A stretch of DNA of 64,000 nt from Streptococcus tangpeifui (GTDB taxonomy: Bacteria > Bacillota > Bacilli > Lactobacillales > Streptococcaceae): assembly GCF_011038795.1 (NCBI RefSeq), contig NZ_JAAKDU010000001.1:330284-394283 (forward strand), written 5' to 3'. How positions within the stretch are numbered: the first letter of the stretch is position 1; every line of letters starts with the position of its first letter. The translations under genes and the position numbers were made by a program. A model generated the notes under the pieces. That model did no database searches. It saw only the letters and a list, made by a program, of their open reading frames with translations, and was not told where the DNA came from. Positions 1 through 9,403 of the stretch are shown here, piece by piece.

Positions 1-1513
1 ACAAACCGCCTGTTAAATCAATTAATTGGCCATCGGCATCATAAAATTTTGCAGCCATGTTAATCTTAACGCTTCCTCCCATAGCAGGGTACCAGAGGGT
101 TTTAGTTGGATCCTTATATAGGACTATAGGCAGTTCTTGGTCAGTAATACTAGCATCTTTTAGAGTGTAGGTATAAGTTATTTTTGAGATCTTTTTACCA
201 TCAAAAGTTGAATTTTCCAGATTGGTATAGGTAACAGTAAGCGGGACACCTTTTTTTAGAACAACCCTGGTACCGTCTGCTAAATCCTCCATATTATTGA
301 TAATATCAATGATTTCTTTAGAAGGAGTGTCGATGGGTAAGGCTGCAATATAATCTGTTAGTTCGTCCTTAGTGTACTGTTTTACAGAAGGTTCTAAGCT
401 AGTGATGGCATTATCTTCCTGCCTAAAAATTAAGGGCTGTGCCATTGCTTGGGATAGATAACCCTCCTCGTTTTTCTTTTCTTCAGCTTTTTTAAGCGCT
501 TCCTGATATTTAATAATATCTTGGTCATATAATTCTTTATCAAGGTCATAAGTATGCTTATCTTGATCATACTTGGCCTTGGCCGTGTCGTAGGCTGTCT
601 TGTCTTGATCATATTTGGCCTTGGCAGTATCGTAGGCTGCCTTATCTTGATCATATTTGGCTTTAGCCGTATCATAGACCGCCTTATCTTGATCATACTT
701 GGCCTTGGCAGTATCGTAGGCTGCCTTATCTTGATCATATTTGGCTTTAGCCGTATCATAAGCTGCCTTGGCACGATCGTATTCAGTTTTAGCGATACCG
801 TAGGCTATCTTATCCTGATCATATTTGGTTTTGGCGGTATCATAGGCCGCCTTATCTTGATTATATGTGAGTTTGGCGGTATCGTAGGCTGCCTTGTCTT
901 GATCATACTTGACTTTGGCCGTATCATAAGCTGCTTTATCTTGATCATATTGTGACTTAGCTATATCATAAGCTGCTTTATCTTGATCGTACTGAAATTT
1001 AGCATTATCATACACCTCTTTTTTGGCATCATAAATGGCTTTAGAAGAGGAATAATCGGCTATTATTTCCTTAGATTGTTGAACTTGCTGGGCATAGTCT
1101 GCTTCAATCTCTGCTTGCTTGGCAGCGGCTTCATCAGGAGTCTGTGCTGTCCCTTGATCAACCACATCATCGCGCTGAACTTTCACGCCTGCTTGGTAGG
1201 CATCTTTTATGGTCTGTTCCAACTCCGGCGATGGGACATCGACTATTAGCTCACCTTCACTTTGCCCTGCCTGTTTATGGCTCTGATTAGCTGCGTCGCT
1301 GGCTGGCCCTTGGGCTTCCGGTAGATTAGTGGCTGGGTTGTCTGTCCTGACAACTTGAGTATCAACACCGCTTGTTGTGGTGGATCCCATAACTTCTTCG
1401 GCAGCGGCTCTATGGCTTGTCAATGCCATCAATGCTGTAGCTCCCAGTACAGCACCGCATAGAGACTTCACAGCCTTATTTTTTCGAAAACCGTAAATTT
1501 GTTTGACTTTCAT
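1..1513 (-). CDS. Antigen I/II / GbpC-type surface adhesin, N-terminal part (runs off window)
   Basis: The 504 visible codons start at ATG 1511-1513, with a GGGAG ribosome site 6 bases upstream; the frame stays open to the left edge. Residues 1-40 form a signal peptide (KVKQIYGFRKNKAVKSLCGA, then a hydrophobic stretch and an Ala-Glu-rich mature start). A low-complexity segment follows, then about eleven 14-residue units of the type YDQDKAAYDTAKAK, a coiled-coil-like alanine-rich region. Next come the QPLIF motif and the start of a V-region/GbpC-like lectin domain (GTRVVLKKGVPLTVTYTNL, YKDPTKTLWY). This order is that of streptococcal antigen I/II adhesins, which are LPXTG-anchored and bind salivary glycoprotein or glucan. 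The repeat units are much shorter than the roughly 80-residue A repeats of SpaP, so it may be a distinct branch such as a dextran-binding GbpC/Dbl-type lectin. The C-terminal half and anchor are not visible. Confidence 0.82.
   Translation of the reverse strand, partial: MKVKQIYGFRKNKAVKSLCGAVLGATALMALTSHRAAAEEVMGSTTTSGVDTQVVRTDNPATNLPEAQGPASDAANQSHKQAGQSEGELIVDVPSPELEQTIKDAYQAGVKVQRDDVVDQGTAQTPDEAAAKQAEIEADYAQQVQQSKEIIADYSSSKAIYDAKKEVYDNAKFQYDQDKAAYDIAKSQYDQDKAAYDTAKVKYDQDKAAYDTAKLTYNQDKAAYDTAKTKYDQDKIAYGIAKTEYDRAKAAYDTAKAKYDQDKAAYDTAKAKYDQDKAVYDTAKAKYDQDKAAYDTAKAKYDQDKTAYDTAKAKYDQDKHTYDLDKELYDQDIIKYQEALKKAEEKKNEEGYLSQAMAQPLIFRQEDNAITSLEPSVKQYTKDELTDYIAALPIDTPSKEIIDIINNMEDLADGTRVVLKKGVPLTVTYTNLENSTFDGKKISKITYTYTLKDASITDQELPIVLYKDPTKTLWYPAMGGSVKINMAAKFYDADGQLIDLTGGL
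549..1010 (-). repeat. 42-bp tandem repeats in adhesin gene
   Basis: The motif CTTGATCATA recurs at exactly 42-base spacing about eleven times between roughly 560 and 990. It encodes 14-residue units on the minus strand. Some units are nearly identical at DNA level (for example around 610-740) while the outer ones have drifted, which suggests recent expansion or gene conversion in the middle of the array. Confidence 0.85.
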
Positions 1514-1559
1514 TTGTTTTCTCCCAATATTTTTTAGCAAATGATGATTTGCCAATTTT

Positions 1560-1588
1560 ATTGTAACATAAAAGCGCTTTATATGAAA
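1560..1588 (-). promoter_or_regulatory. Probable adhesin promoter with cre-like palindrome
   Basis: On the minus strand a TACAAT -10 (1560-1565) lies 17 bases from a weak TTTCAT -35 (1583-1588). The spacer contains the near-palindrome ATAAAGCGCTTTTAT, which resembles a CcpA catabolite-response element but lacks the outer TG/CA. CcpA control is inference. Confidence 0.35.
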
Positions 1589-1740
1589 TATAATTGTCAT
1601 TATTTTAATCTTAAGGAAATCTAAAATATATTTTTTTGATTATTATAATCTTTTTGCTATTAGTATCCACAATAATACTTACTAGAAAAGCTTATGGATT
1701 TTCGACAATCATGCTATTTTGACATTGAGTCCATTTTTTA

Positions 1741-1828
1741 TTATGGCTTCCAGCCAGTTTTTCTCAGAGAGAAAAACAAGAAAATCACCAGCTAAGCTGG
1801 TGGCTGATAAGGCTTCTAGCTTCCATTT
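1741..1828 (+). repeat. 88-bp dispersed repeat, copy 1
   Basis: This stretch matches 9211-9298 with about eight substitutions and no visible indel. It contains a strong hairpin (CACCAGCT-A-AGCTGGTG) and imperfect inverted ends (TGGCTTC...GCTTCCA). It lies upstream of rexB; the second copy lies just after rexA. The rest of the 1514-2154 gap shows no gene. Confidence 0.75.
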
Positions 1829-2112
1829 ATTACTTTCTGCCGCTGGCAATATTAATCTTCTCTGAAAGTAAGCACGACATCACTGTCATTGAATACGCCT
1901 ATACTACTGTAGAAGTAGGTAGCTGTCGTTAGATTCTTAATAAATAGTTACACTATTTCTGCGCCTCCACGGCATTTGCTCTGTAGGTTTTATTTCAATA
2001 TTCTGCTTAATGTAAAAATAGGGGTAGAGTCACTGCCTAATTTTATTATTTCACTGTCCACTTGACAGGGAGCTGTTCACCATTTTCAGGTCTCTGTTTG
2101 TTAGATTTTCTA

Positions 2113-2121
2113 TGCTATAAT
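2113..2121 (+). promoter_or_regulatory. rexBA promoter (extended -10)
   Basis: The sequence TGCTATAAT is a perfect extended -10 element located 34 bases before the rexB start. No good -35 stands at the usual distance, as is common for extended -10 promoters in streptococci. Confidence 0.6.
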
Positions 2122-2154
2122 AGAAGCTAAGTTCAGCAGTTTTGGAGGATGGTC

Positions 2155-5100
2155 ATGAGATTACTTTATACGGCTATTCGTGATAATTTAACGGATCAGC
2201 TGGCCCAGCTGGCGCAGGAGCAAGCATTAGCTGGTCGTCGGGTCTTTTATATTGCTCCCAATTCTCTCTCTTTTGAAAAGGAGCGGAGAGTTTTGCAAAC
2301 GTTGAAAGAGAAGGCTTCTTTCAATATTACTATTACGCGTTTTGCTCAGATGGCCCGCTATTTTGTCCTCAATGATGTATCAGATAAAAAGCCTGTGACC
2401 GATACGGGGCTGGCTATGATTTTCTTTCGCATTCTTTCTCAATTTGAGGAAGGTGATTTAAAAATTTATGGCAGTTTGAGAAAGGACAGCAATTTTATTC
2501 AGCAGCTGGTTGACCTTTATCAAGAATTGCAGCGCTCTAATCTGACAATCTTTGACTTGGAAGGATTAGCGTCGGACCTTAAATATCAAGATTTAACTAC
2601 TATTTTTTCTGCCTTTTATCAAGTTTTGGAAGAGGAAAATTTTGAAGTTCAGACTAAGATTGCTCAGTTTTTAAAGCATGTCAACAGTGGCGAATTGGAT
2701 CAAGTGTTAGAAAATCTCGTCGTTATTATTGATGGTTTCAGCCGTTTTTCAGCAGAGGAAGAAGCATTGGTGAGTGCTTTGCACGAAAAAGGCGTAGAAA
2801 TTATCATAGGGACCTATGCCAGTCAGAAAGCCTATAAGGCAACTTTTCTAGGTGGCAATCTCTATCAGGCTAATGTCGAATTTCTCCTGGATTTAGGACA
2901 AAAATTTGGCCTTCAGGCTGAATATATCGGTCACTCTTCAGGAGATAGTCTAGCCCATCTCTCTGATTATTTGGAAGCTCGCCATGATTTTTCAGTTGAT
3001 TTGCCTAGATTGACAGAACAGGATAAGCAGGCTTTGACGATCTGGGATGTGGTTAGTCAGAAAGAAGAAGTGGAACAGGTGGCCAGAGAAATTCGTCACC
3101 TGCTCAATGACGGTGTTCGCTATAAGGATATTCTTGTTTTATTAGGGGACCCCGAGTCCTACCAGCTACAGATTGGTAAGATTTTTAAGAAGTATGACAT
3201 TCCTTTCTATTTTGGCAAGGCTGAGCCTATGAGTCATCACCCTCTGGTTAATTTTATTGAAAGTTTGGAGCGCATCAAACGTTATAATTTTCGGGCAGAA
3301 GATGTCCTTAATCTTTTAAAATCAGGCCTTTTCAAAGATTTTAAGGATACTGACATTGATAAGTTTGATCAGTATCTCAAATATGCTGATATCAAGGGTC
3401 AGGCACAATTTAAAAAGGACTTCACTGCTAATATCCAGCAAGGAGTCGATGACAATGGGCAAATCCTTTATAAATACGATTTGACTGCTCTCAATCAAAC
3501 TCGTCGCTCTTTTCTTGATCCCTTGTTAGAGCTCTTTTCCAGCCGAGCCTTGCTGGGAGAAAATCTCCTAAACAAGAAATTCCTGCCTTTTTTGCAGGCT
3601 ATAGATCTACCAGCCAATATGGCTAAATTAGCTCATGGGAAATCAGAACAAGAGTTAGAAAAGGAAGAAGAAGTTTGGAAGACCTTGACTGATTTATTGA
3701 CTGAGATGGCTGCTATTTTTGGCCAAGAGAAGCTAAAGATAGATGATTTTCTGGCTCTCCTTCAAGCTGGTATGCAGGCAAGCAGCTATCGGACTGTTCC
3801 TGCTACCTTGGATGTGGTGACCGTTAAGGATTATGAACTGATTGAGCCTCATACTAGTCCCTATGTCTTTGCTTTGGGCTTGACAGCAGGTAATTTCCCA
3901 AGAATTCACAAGAATAGCAGTTTGATTACGGATGATGAAAGGCAAACATTTAATGAGCAATTAGCTGCAAGTGAGCGTCAGGGCCATTTTGACCTCCCTA
4001 GTCAAGAAAATGTTAAGAAGAATCATTCAGCTATGATTTCCTTGATTAATTCAGCGACTCAGAAACTGGTTCTGTCTGCTCCACAAATTTTTAATGAAAA
4101 TGAAGACAAGTTCTCACCCTATCTGCAAGACTTGCTGGATATAGGAGTGCCCCTTATCAGTAAGCCAGCAGTTTCTTTTGAAGAAAATGCTGACTTAGGG
4201 ACCTACAAGGCTCTCCTGTCCAGAGTGATTGAGGCTAATCAGTTCAGTCAGACAGAAGATTTAAGTAGAGATCAGGCAACTTTTTGGTCCGTTATGGTTC
4301 GGCGATTGCGGCAAAAATTAACTCAGCAGGATATGGCCATTCCGACTATTACGGATGATTTGACAGTAGAGCCGATTTCTCAAGAAGTTCTGGACATTCT
4401 CTATCCTAGCGATCAGCCTTTGCGTCTGTCGGCTTCCGGTCTCACAACCTTTTACAATAACCAGTATGCTTATTTCTTAAATCATGTTTTGCACCTGGAG
4501 GAAGAGGAATCCATCCATCCAGATTTTCGCCACCATGGGGTCTATCTGCATAAAATTTTTGAGCGGGTCATGGCTCAGGCTGAAGGCTCAGAAGATTTTG
4601 ATGCCCTTTTGAATCAGGTTATTAATCAGGTTAGTCAGGAAGAAACTTACCGCATTCTCTATGAGACCGATCAAGAAGGCCGGCTGACCCAAGACATTCT
4701 CTTGGATATTGCTCATAGCACGGCTCCTATTTTGCGGGATAATTCAGCCGTTCAAGTGCTCGGCCGATCTGAAGCCCAACATTATCTAGGCGATAAAGAT
4801 TGGCAAAAAACTCCTCAAGACTTTAAAGCTTTGGAAGTCAATTTTAGTTACCGATTACCGATTGGTGCTCATCAGCGTCAGTTAGAAATTCGTGGTCAGA
4901 TTGATCGACTGGATCAGCTACGTTCATCCGATGGTTTAGGGATTGTTGACTATAAATCGGGTGATAAAAAATTTAATTTGGCTGACTTTTATAATGGTTT
5001 GACCCCCCAGCTCTTAACCTACATTTTAGCGCTTAAGGAGCAGATGCCGAGCAATTATCAGGCTCCTATTTTTGGCGCTACCTATCTCCACATGCAGGAT

Positions 5101-5502
5101 CCTGAGCTCAAGTTCAGGGATTTAAAAAATTTGGATGATGCAGCCAGTGCTCTAGCTAAAACCTTTAAGTATCAAGGACTCTATGATGCTCAACAGGCTA
5201 ATCATTTAGCTCGGTATTACAATACTAGCAAGGCCAATAAATTCAGTCAGGAAGAATTGGACTTGCTTTTGACTTATACTAAAGTGCTCTATCGCAAGGC
5301 GGCTCTAACTATTCTTTCAGGACGCTTTGCTATTAATCCATATACTAAAGATAGTCGCTCAGTTCAGGGAGATCAGCTTAAAAGTATTACAGGTTTTGAA
5401 GCAGACCGCCACATGAAATATGCCCGCCGTCTCATCAAGGCCAAGCGGGAAGACTATCTAGCCAGCATGCAGAAATTTAATGAGGAAGGAGGTGCCAACT
5501 GA
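2155..5502 (+). CDS. rexB: RexB, ATP-dependent helicase/nuclease subunit B (AddB-like)
   Basis: The 1115-residue protein is the B subunit of the RexAB (AddAB-type) enzyme, which resects double-strand breaks for RecA-dependent recombination. I chose ATG 2155 because GGAGG (2144-2148) sits 6 bases before it but directly abuts the ATG at 2149. The C-terminal nuclease domain shows GQIDRLDQL (about residue 912) and IVDYKSGDKK (about 930), the PD-(D/E)xK-type catalytic motif. The protein has no cysteine at all, so it cannot carry the four-Cys 4Fe-4S cluster of Bacillus AddB; this agrees with the RexB branch of lactic acid bacteria. The stop overlaps the rexA start by one base, indicating translational coupling. 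Confidence 0.95.
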   Translation: MRLLYTAIRDNLTDQLAQLAQEQALAGRRVFYIAPNSLSFEKERRVLQTLKEKASFNITITRFAQMARYFVLNDVSDKKPVTDTGLAMIFFRILSQFEEGDLKIYGSLRKDSNFIQQLVDLYQELQRSNLTIFDLEGLASDLKYQDLTTIFSAFYQVLEEENFEVQTKIAQFLKHVNSGELDQVLENLVVIIDGFSRFSAEEEALVSALHEKGVEIIIGTYASQKAYKATFLGGNLYQANVEFLLDLGQKFGLQAEYIGHSSGDSLAHLSDYLEARHDFSVDLPRLTEQDKQALTIWDVVSQKEEVEQVAREIRHLLNDGVRYKDILVLLGDPESYQLQIGKIFKKYDIPFYFGKAEPMSHHPLVNFIESLERIKRYNFRAEDVLNLLKSGLFKDFKDTDIDKFDQYLKYADIKGQAQFKKDFTANIQQGVDDNGQILYKYDLTALNQTRRSFLDPLLELFSSRALLGENLLNKKFLPFLQAIDLPANMAKLAHGKSEQELEKEEEVWKTLTDLLTEMAAIFGQEKLKIDDFLALLQAGMQASSYRTVPATLDVVTVKDYELIEPHTSPYVFALGLTAGNFPRIHKNSSLITDDERQTFNEQLAASERQGHFDLPSQENVKKNHSAMISLINSATQKLVLSAPQIFNENEDKFSPYLQDLLDIGVPLISKPAVSFEENADLGTYKALLSRVIEANQFSQTEDLSRDQATFWSVMVRRLRQKLTQQDMAIPTITDDLTVEPISQEVLDILYPSDQPLRLSASGLTTFYNNQYAYFLNHVLHLEEEESIHPDFRHHGVYLHKIFERVMAQAEGSEDFDALLNQVINQVSQEETYRILYETDQEGRLTQDILLDIAHSTAPILRDNSAVQVLGRSEAQHYLGDKDWQKTPQDFKALEVNFSYRLPIGAHQRQLEIRGQIDRLDQLRSSDGLGIVDYKSGDKKFNLADFYNGLTPQLLTYILALKEQMPSNYQAPIFGATYLHMQDPELKFRDLKNLDDAASALAKTFKYQGLYDAQQANHLARYYNTSKANKFSQEELDLLLTYTKVLYRKAALTILSGRFAINPYTKDSRSVQGDQLKSITGFEADRHMKYARRLIKAKREDYLASMQKFNEEGGAN

Positions 5503-8500
5503 TGGTTCGAGATAAATTTTTAAGTCCCCAAGAAATTGAAGAACTTAAGGCCCAAGAGCTGACACTGAGTCAAGCAGAAGAGCGTCTGCCTCGCACGCCT
5601 GAACAGATTGAGGCTATCTACAGCAATGGTACTAACATTTTAGTCTCGGCTTCGGCTGGTTCTGGGAAAACCTTCGTTATGGTTGAGCGGATTATCGACA
5701 TGCTCAAACGGGGCGTCAACATCAGCCAGCTATTCATCTCAACGTTTACTGTCAAGGCAGCTGGTGAGCTTAAAGAGCGTATTGAAGACAAACTGATTAA
5801 GGAAATCGCTAAAACTCAGGATCAAACTCTCAAACAGCATCTATCTGCCCAGTTGGGAGATGTCCAAAATGCTGATATTGGGACTATGGATGCCTTTACC
5901 CAGAAGCTGGTCAATACCTATGGCTACAGTCTGGGCATATCTCCTAATTTTCGGATTATGCAGGATAAAAGTGAGCAAGACATTCTTAAAAATGAAGTCT
6001 ATAGTGACCTTTTTACCAGCTATATGACTGGTCCTGATAGTCAAATTTTTAAACAAACCGTCCGTAATTTTACAGGTCAGGGGAAGGATTCAACAGGCTT
6101 TCGTCAGGTGGTTTATGCGGTCCATTCTTTCAGTCAATCGACAGCAGATCCTAAGGCTTGGTTGGAGAAGACCTTCCTCAAGTCTTATCAAGTTGATTTT
6201 GATCAGCAGGTGGATGCTTATCTGGCACCTTTTCTGCAGGAGCAGGATTTTGGAAAGATTCTTGACCAAGCTCAAGCCTTTTTCCGCGATCATCTGAGTG
6301 CTGTTCGTGATCAATTTAAAAAGTCTTATAAATATTTGGACAATGTTGAAAATCTTTTGGAAGCCTTGGCTAATATTAACCTTCAAGCTCCCCTAGACCA
6401 ACTGCGAGAACAATTGCAGGCGGTTAAAGCCATTACGTCCATCAATCGGGGACTGACCATGAGTATCGGCTCCAGCAAAGATGAGGCTCTCAAGGCTTTC
6501 GCGACTGCCTACAATCAGGAGAGGCCCAGCTATTTGGCTCCCATCTTGGACTTGGAGCGGGCTTTGTCAACGGTTGAAGCTCTGCGGATTTATCAGCCTC
6601 AGGCCCTGCCCCTGCTAAAAATCCTGCAAGCTTTTGTGCTGGACTTCTCTGCCCAATATCTGGAGCGAAAAAAACAGGAAAATGCCTTTGAATTCAGCGA
6701 CATTGCTCATTTAGCCATTGAGATTTTGGAGACTGATGAGCCGATTCGTCAGCTCTATCAGGACAAGTACCATGAGGTTATGGTCGATGAGTATCAGGAT
6801 AACAACCACATGCAGGAGCGTCTGCTGGACTTGCTCTCCAACGGTCACAACCGCTTTATGGTAGGTGATATTAAGCAGTCTATCTATCGCTTTCGTCAGG
6901 CCGACCCTATGATTTTTCAGGCTAAGTTTCAGGCCTATGATAGGTCTGAGGACTTTCAGATCGGTAAAAGTCAGGGGCTCTTGATTATCCTCAAGGAAAA
7001 TTTCCGCAGCCATTTGGAAGTCTTGGCAGCGACCAATGCTGTTTTTGCTCGCCTGATGGATCAAGCAGTCGGCGAGATTACCTATGATCAGAGTCACTTT
7101 TTAGTAGCGGGCCATGCTCAAAAAGCCCAGCCTCTTCCAGTCAATCGTACCCAAGTGCTTATCTATGACCAAGGCCAAAAAGAAGAGCAGGAAAGTCCTC
7201 TTGATGGTGAGTCAACCCTTCCTGAATTATCGGTTGGCGAGGTTAAGCTGGTGGTCAAGGAAATTATCCGCCTCCACCAAGAAGAAGGGGTGCCTTTTGA
7301 TGACATTACCCTCTTGGTGCCGACTCGAACCAGAAATGATCAAATTCTTGCGACCTTTGAGCAATACGGTGTACCTTTAGTAGCTGAATCAGGCACAGGG
7401 CACTATCTCAAATCCCTAGAAATTCTGGTTATGCTGGACACTTTGCGGACCATCAATAATCCTTTGCAGGATCAATCTTTGCTGGCCCTACTTAAATCGC
7501 CCATGTTTCATTTTGGCGAGGACCTGCTGGCTAGGATTTCCCTTCAGGCTAAGAGGGGCAATTTTTACGATAAAATTCTTTTGTCCTTGAATCGTACAGG
7601 TGACCACCCTGATTTGCTAACGCCCAAACTTTATGAGCAAGTAGAAGCCTTCAATCAGGTCTTGAAGTCTTGGAGGGCCTTTGCTCGGACCAATAGTCTG
7701 CATGATCTTATCTGGAAGATTTACAATGATAAATTCTATTACGATTATGTGGGGGCTCTGACCAATGGCCAACAGCGGCAGGCCAATCTCTACGCTTTAA
7801 CTCTGCGAGCTCATCAGTTTGAAAAGACTGGTTTTAAGGGTCTGCCCCGCTTTATCAATATGATTGACCAGATTATCGCAACCGATAATGATTTGGCTGA
7901 TGTTGAGGTGGCTCTGCCTAAGAATGCTGTTCAGCTGATGACAGCCCATAAGAGCAAGGGATTGGAATTTCCTTATGTCTTCCTGCTCAATTTGGACAAG
8001 ACTTTTAATCAGCAAGATCAAAGAAGTAAGGTAATTCTCAGTCGGAAAAATGGTATTGGCATCCAGTATGTGGCTGATTTGGCTAAGCGGTTTCCAGAAG
8101 CTAAGTTTGATCATGTCAAGGTGGCTATGGAGACCCTGCCCTATCAGATTAATCAGCGGCAGCTTCATCGTGCCATGCTATCGGAACAGATGCGACTTCT
8201 CTATGTAGCTATGACTCGAGCTGAAACTAAGCTCTATCTGGTTGGTAAAGGCAGTCAAGAAAAGTTAGCCGACAGGTACCAAGGAAATCGAGATCAAGAG
8301 CGTTTGAGTATTGCTGGGCGTGAGACGTGGACTAGTTTTCAGGATTGGTTCTTAGCTCTCAAACAAAATTTCCCAGACGATGACTTGGGTTTTGACCTCT
8401 CTTTTATTTCTGATCAAGACTTAGAGGAGATGGGCAGCTTAGAACCTAGTCTGCCCATGGATGTGGATGACCAGACTCATAACCGCCAATCGGAGACGAT

Positions 8501-9191
8501 CAGTCAAGCACTGGAAGCTCTGGAAAATGTTGACAGGCTCAATCAGCGGTATGCAGCTGCCATCGATCTTCCGACCGTCCGTACTCCGAGTCAAATTAAG
8601 CAGTTTTACCATCCCGTGATGGATGAAGAGGGGATGGATATCATGGAAAAACGGACTAGCACACCTAAATTTGACCTGCCTAGCTTTGGTAAGCAGAACC
8701 AGGTTACAGGAGCTGCTATCGGTTCGGCAACCCATGAACTCATGCAGCGAATCCCTCTGAAAGCGACCTTGTCCTTAACGGATTTACAGGCAGTCCTAGC
8801 TCAAGTTCAGGCTGAGCCAGCTGTAAAAAAAAGAATTGACCTGAAAAAAATTGTGCATTTCTTCCAGAACGAGGCTCTGGGTCAGGAAATTCTCGCTGGA
8901 GGTGATAAGGTTGTACGGGAAGCTCCCTTTGCTATGCTCTACGAAGACCGAGATTCTCAAGAAGAGATGGTTATTCGGGGGATTGTCGATGGTTTTATTC
9001 GCTATGAGGATCACATTGTCCTCTTTGATTACAAAACTGATTACTACCAAAACCCTGCAGATCTAGTTCATCGGTATCAAAGTCAAATGGACCTCTATGC
9101 CAAGGCTCTCAGAGATTCTTTCGGAATTCAGCAGGTTGATAAATATTTAGTCTGCTTAGGTGGCAAAGAGGTAGTAGTTCAAGCCCTTTAG
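5502..9191 (+). CDS. rexA: RexA, ATP-dependent helicase/nuclease subunit A (AddA-like)
   Basis: This 1229-residue protein is the UvrD-type helicase and nuclease subunit partnering RexB. Walker A is SASAGSGKT (about residues 49-57), the Walker B-like DEYQD is near 429, and late helicase motifs include QLMTAHKSKGLEFP and LLYVAMTRAE. A C-terminal RecB-type nuclease follows, with IRGIVDGFIRY and LFDYKTDYY (about 1174-1180). The start ATG overlaps the rexB TGA (sequence TGATGG), with AGGAGG upstream. Length is normal for the family. The gene ends 19 bases before the second 88-bp repeat. Confidence 0.96.
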   Translation: MVRDKFLSPQEIEELKAQELTLSQAEERLPRTPEQIEAIYSNGTNILVSASAGSGKTFVMVERIIDMLKRGVNISQLFISTFTVKAAGELKERIEDKLIKEIAKTQDQTLKQHLSAQLGDVQNADIGTMDAFTQKLVNTYGYSLGISPNFRIMQDKSEQDILKNEVYSDLFTSYMTGPDSQIFKQTVRNFTGQGKDSTGFRQVVYAVHSFSQSTADPKAWLEKTFLKSYQVDFDQQVDAYLAPFLQEQDFGKILDQAQAFFRDHLSAVRDQFKKSYKYLDNVENLLEALANINLQAPLDQLREQLQAVKAITSINRGLTMSIGSSKDEALKAFATAYNQERPSYLAPILDLERALSTVEALRIYQPQALPLLKILQAFVLDFSAQYLERKKQENAFEFSDIAHLAIEILETDEPIRQLYQDKYHEVMVDEYQDNNHMQERLLDLLSNGHNRFMVGDIKQSIYRFRQADPMIFQAKFQAYDRSEDFQIGKSQGLLIILKENFRSHLEVLAATNAVFARLMDQAVGEITYDQSHFLVAGHAQKAQPLPVNRTQVLIYDQGQKEEQESPLDGESTLPELSVGEVKLVVKEIIRLHQEEGVPFDDITLLVPTRTRNDQILATFEQYGVPLVAESGTGHYLKSLEILVMLDTLRTINNPLQDQSLLALLKSPMFHFGEDLLARISLQAKRGNFYDKILLSLNRTGDHPDLLTPKLYEQVEAFNQVLKSWRAFARTNSLHDLIWKIYNDKFYYDYVGALTNGQQRQANLYALTLRAHQFEKTGFKGLPRFINMIDQIIATDNDLADVEVALPKNAVQLMTAHKSKGLEFPYVFLLNLDKTFNQQDQRSKVILSRKNGIGIQYVADLAKRFPEAKFDHVKVAMETLPYQINQRQLHRAMLSEQMRLLYVAMTRAETKLYLVGKGSQEKLADRYQGNRDQERLSIAGRETWTSFQDWFLALKQNFPDDDLGFDLSFISDQDLEEMGSLEPSLPMDVDDQTHNRQSETISQALEALENVDRLNQRYAAAIDLPTVRTPSQIKQFYHPVMDEEGMDIMEKRTSTPKFDLPSFGKQNQVTGAAIGSATHELMQRIPLKATLSLTDLQAVLAQVQAEPAVKKRIDLKKIVHFFQNEALGQEILAGGDKVVREAPFAMLYEDRDSQEEMVIRGIVDGFIRYEDHIVLFDYKTDYYQNPADLVHRYQSQMDLYAKALRDSFGIQQVDKYLVCLGGKEVVVQAL

Positions 9192-9210
9192 TTCGTCCAG
9201 CTTTATCCTG

Positions 9211-9298
9211 TTATGGCTTCTAGCTAGTTTTTCTCAGAGAGAAAAATAAGAAAACCACCAGCTAGGCTGGTGGCTGATAAGGTTTCTAGCTGCCATTA
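9211..9298 (+). repeat. 88-bp dispersed repeat, copy 2
   Basis: It is the same unit and orientation as at 1741-1828, including the CCACCAGCTAGGCTGGTGG hairpin. It starts 19 bases after the rexA stop. The hairpin could help end rexBA transcripts, but no T-run follows it, so it is not a standard intrinsic terminator. Confidence 0.75.
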
Positions 9299-9403
9299 TT
9301 TTTCGGTTAGGTTTTGTCTAAAAGAGAGGCGAAATGACCAGAATTATGGTATGATGAAGGGTGCAGAAAAAAGCGCTTAGTGCTAATTTCAATTGGTCAT
9401 TAA

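Noticed and set aside
554..955. Plus-strand open frame rich in Ile, Gly and Leu within 554-955
   Set aside because: It is the antisense of the 42-bp adhesin repeats; the periodic hydrophobic pattern comes from the repeat, and there is no ribosome site.
2149..2154. ATG 2149 as the rexB start
   Set aside because: The GGAGG site directly abuts it; ATG 2155 has correct spacing.
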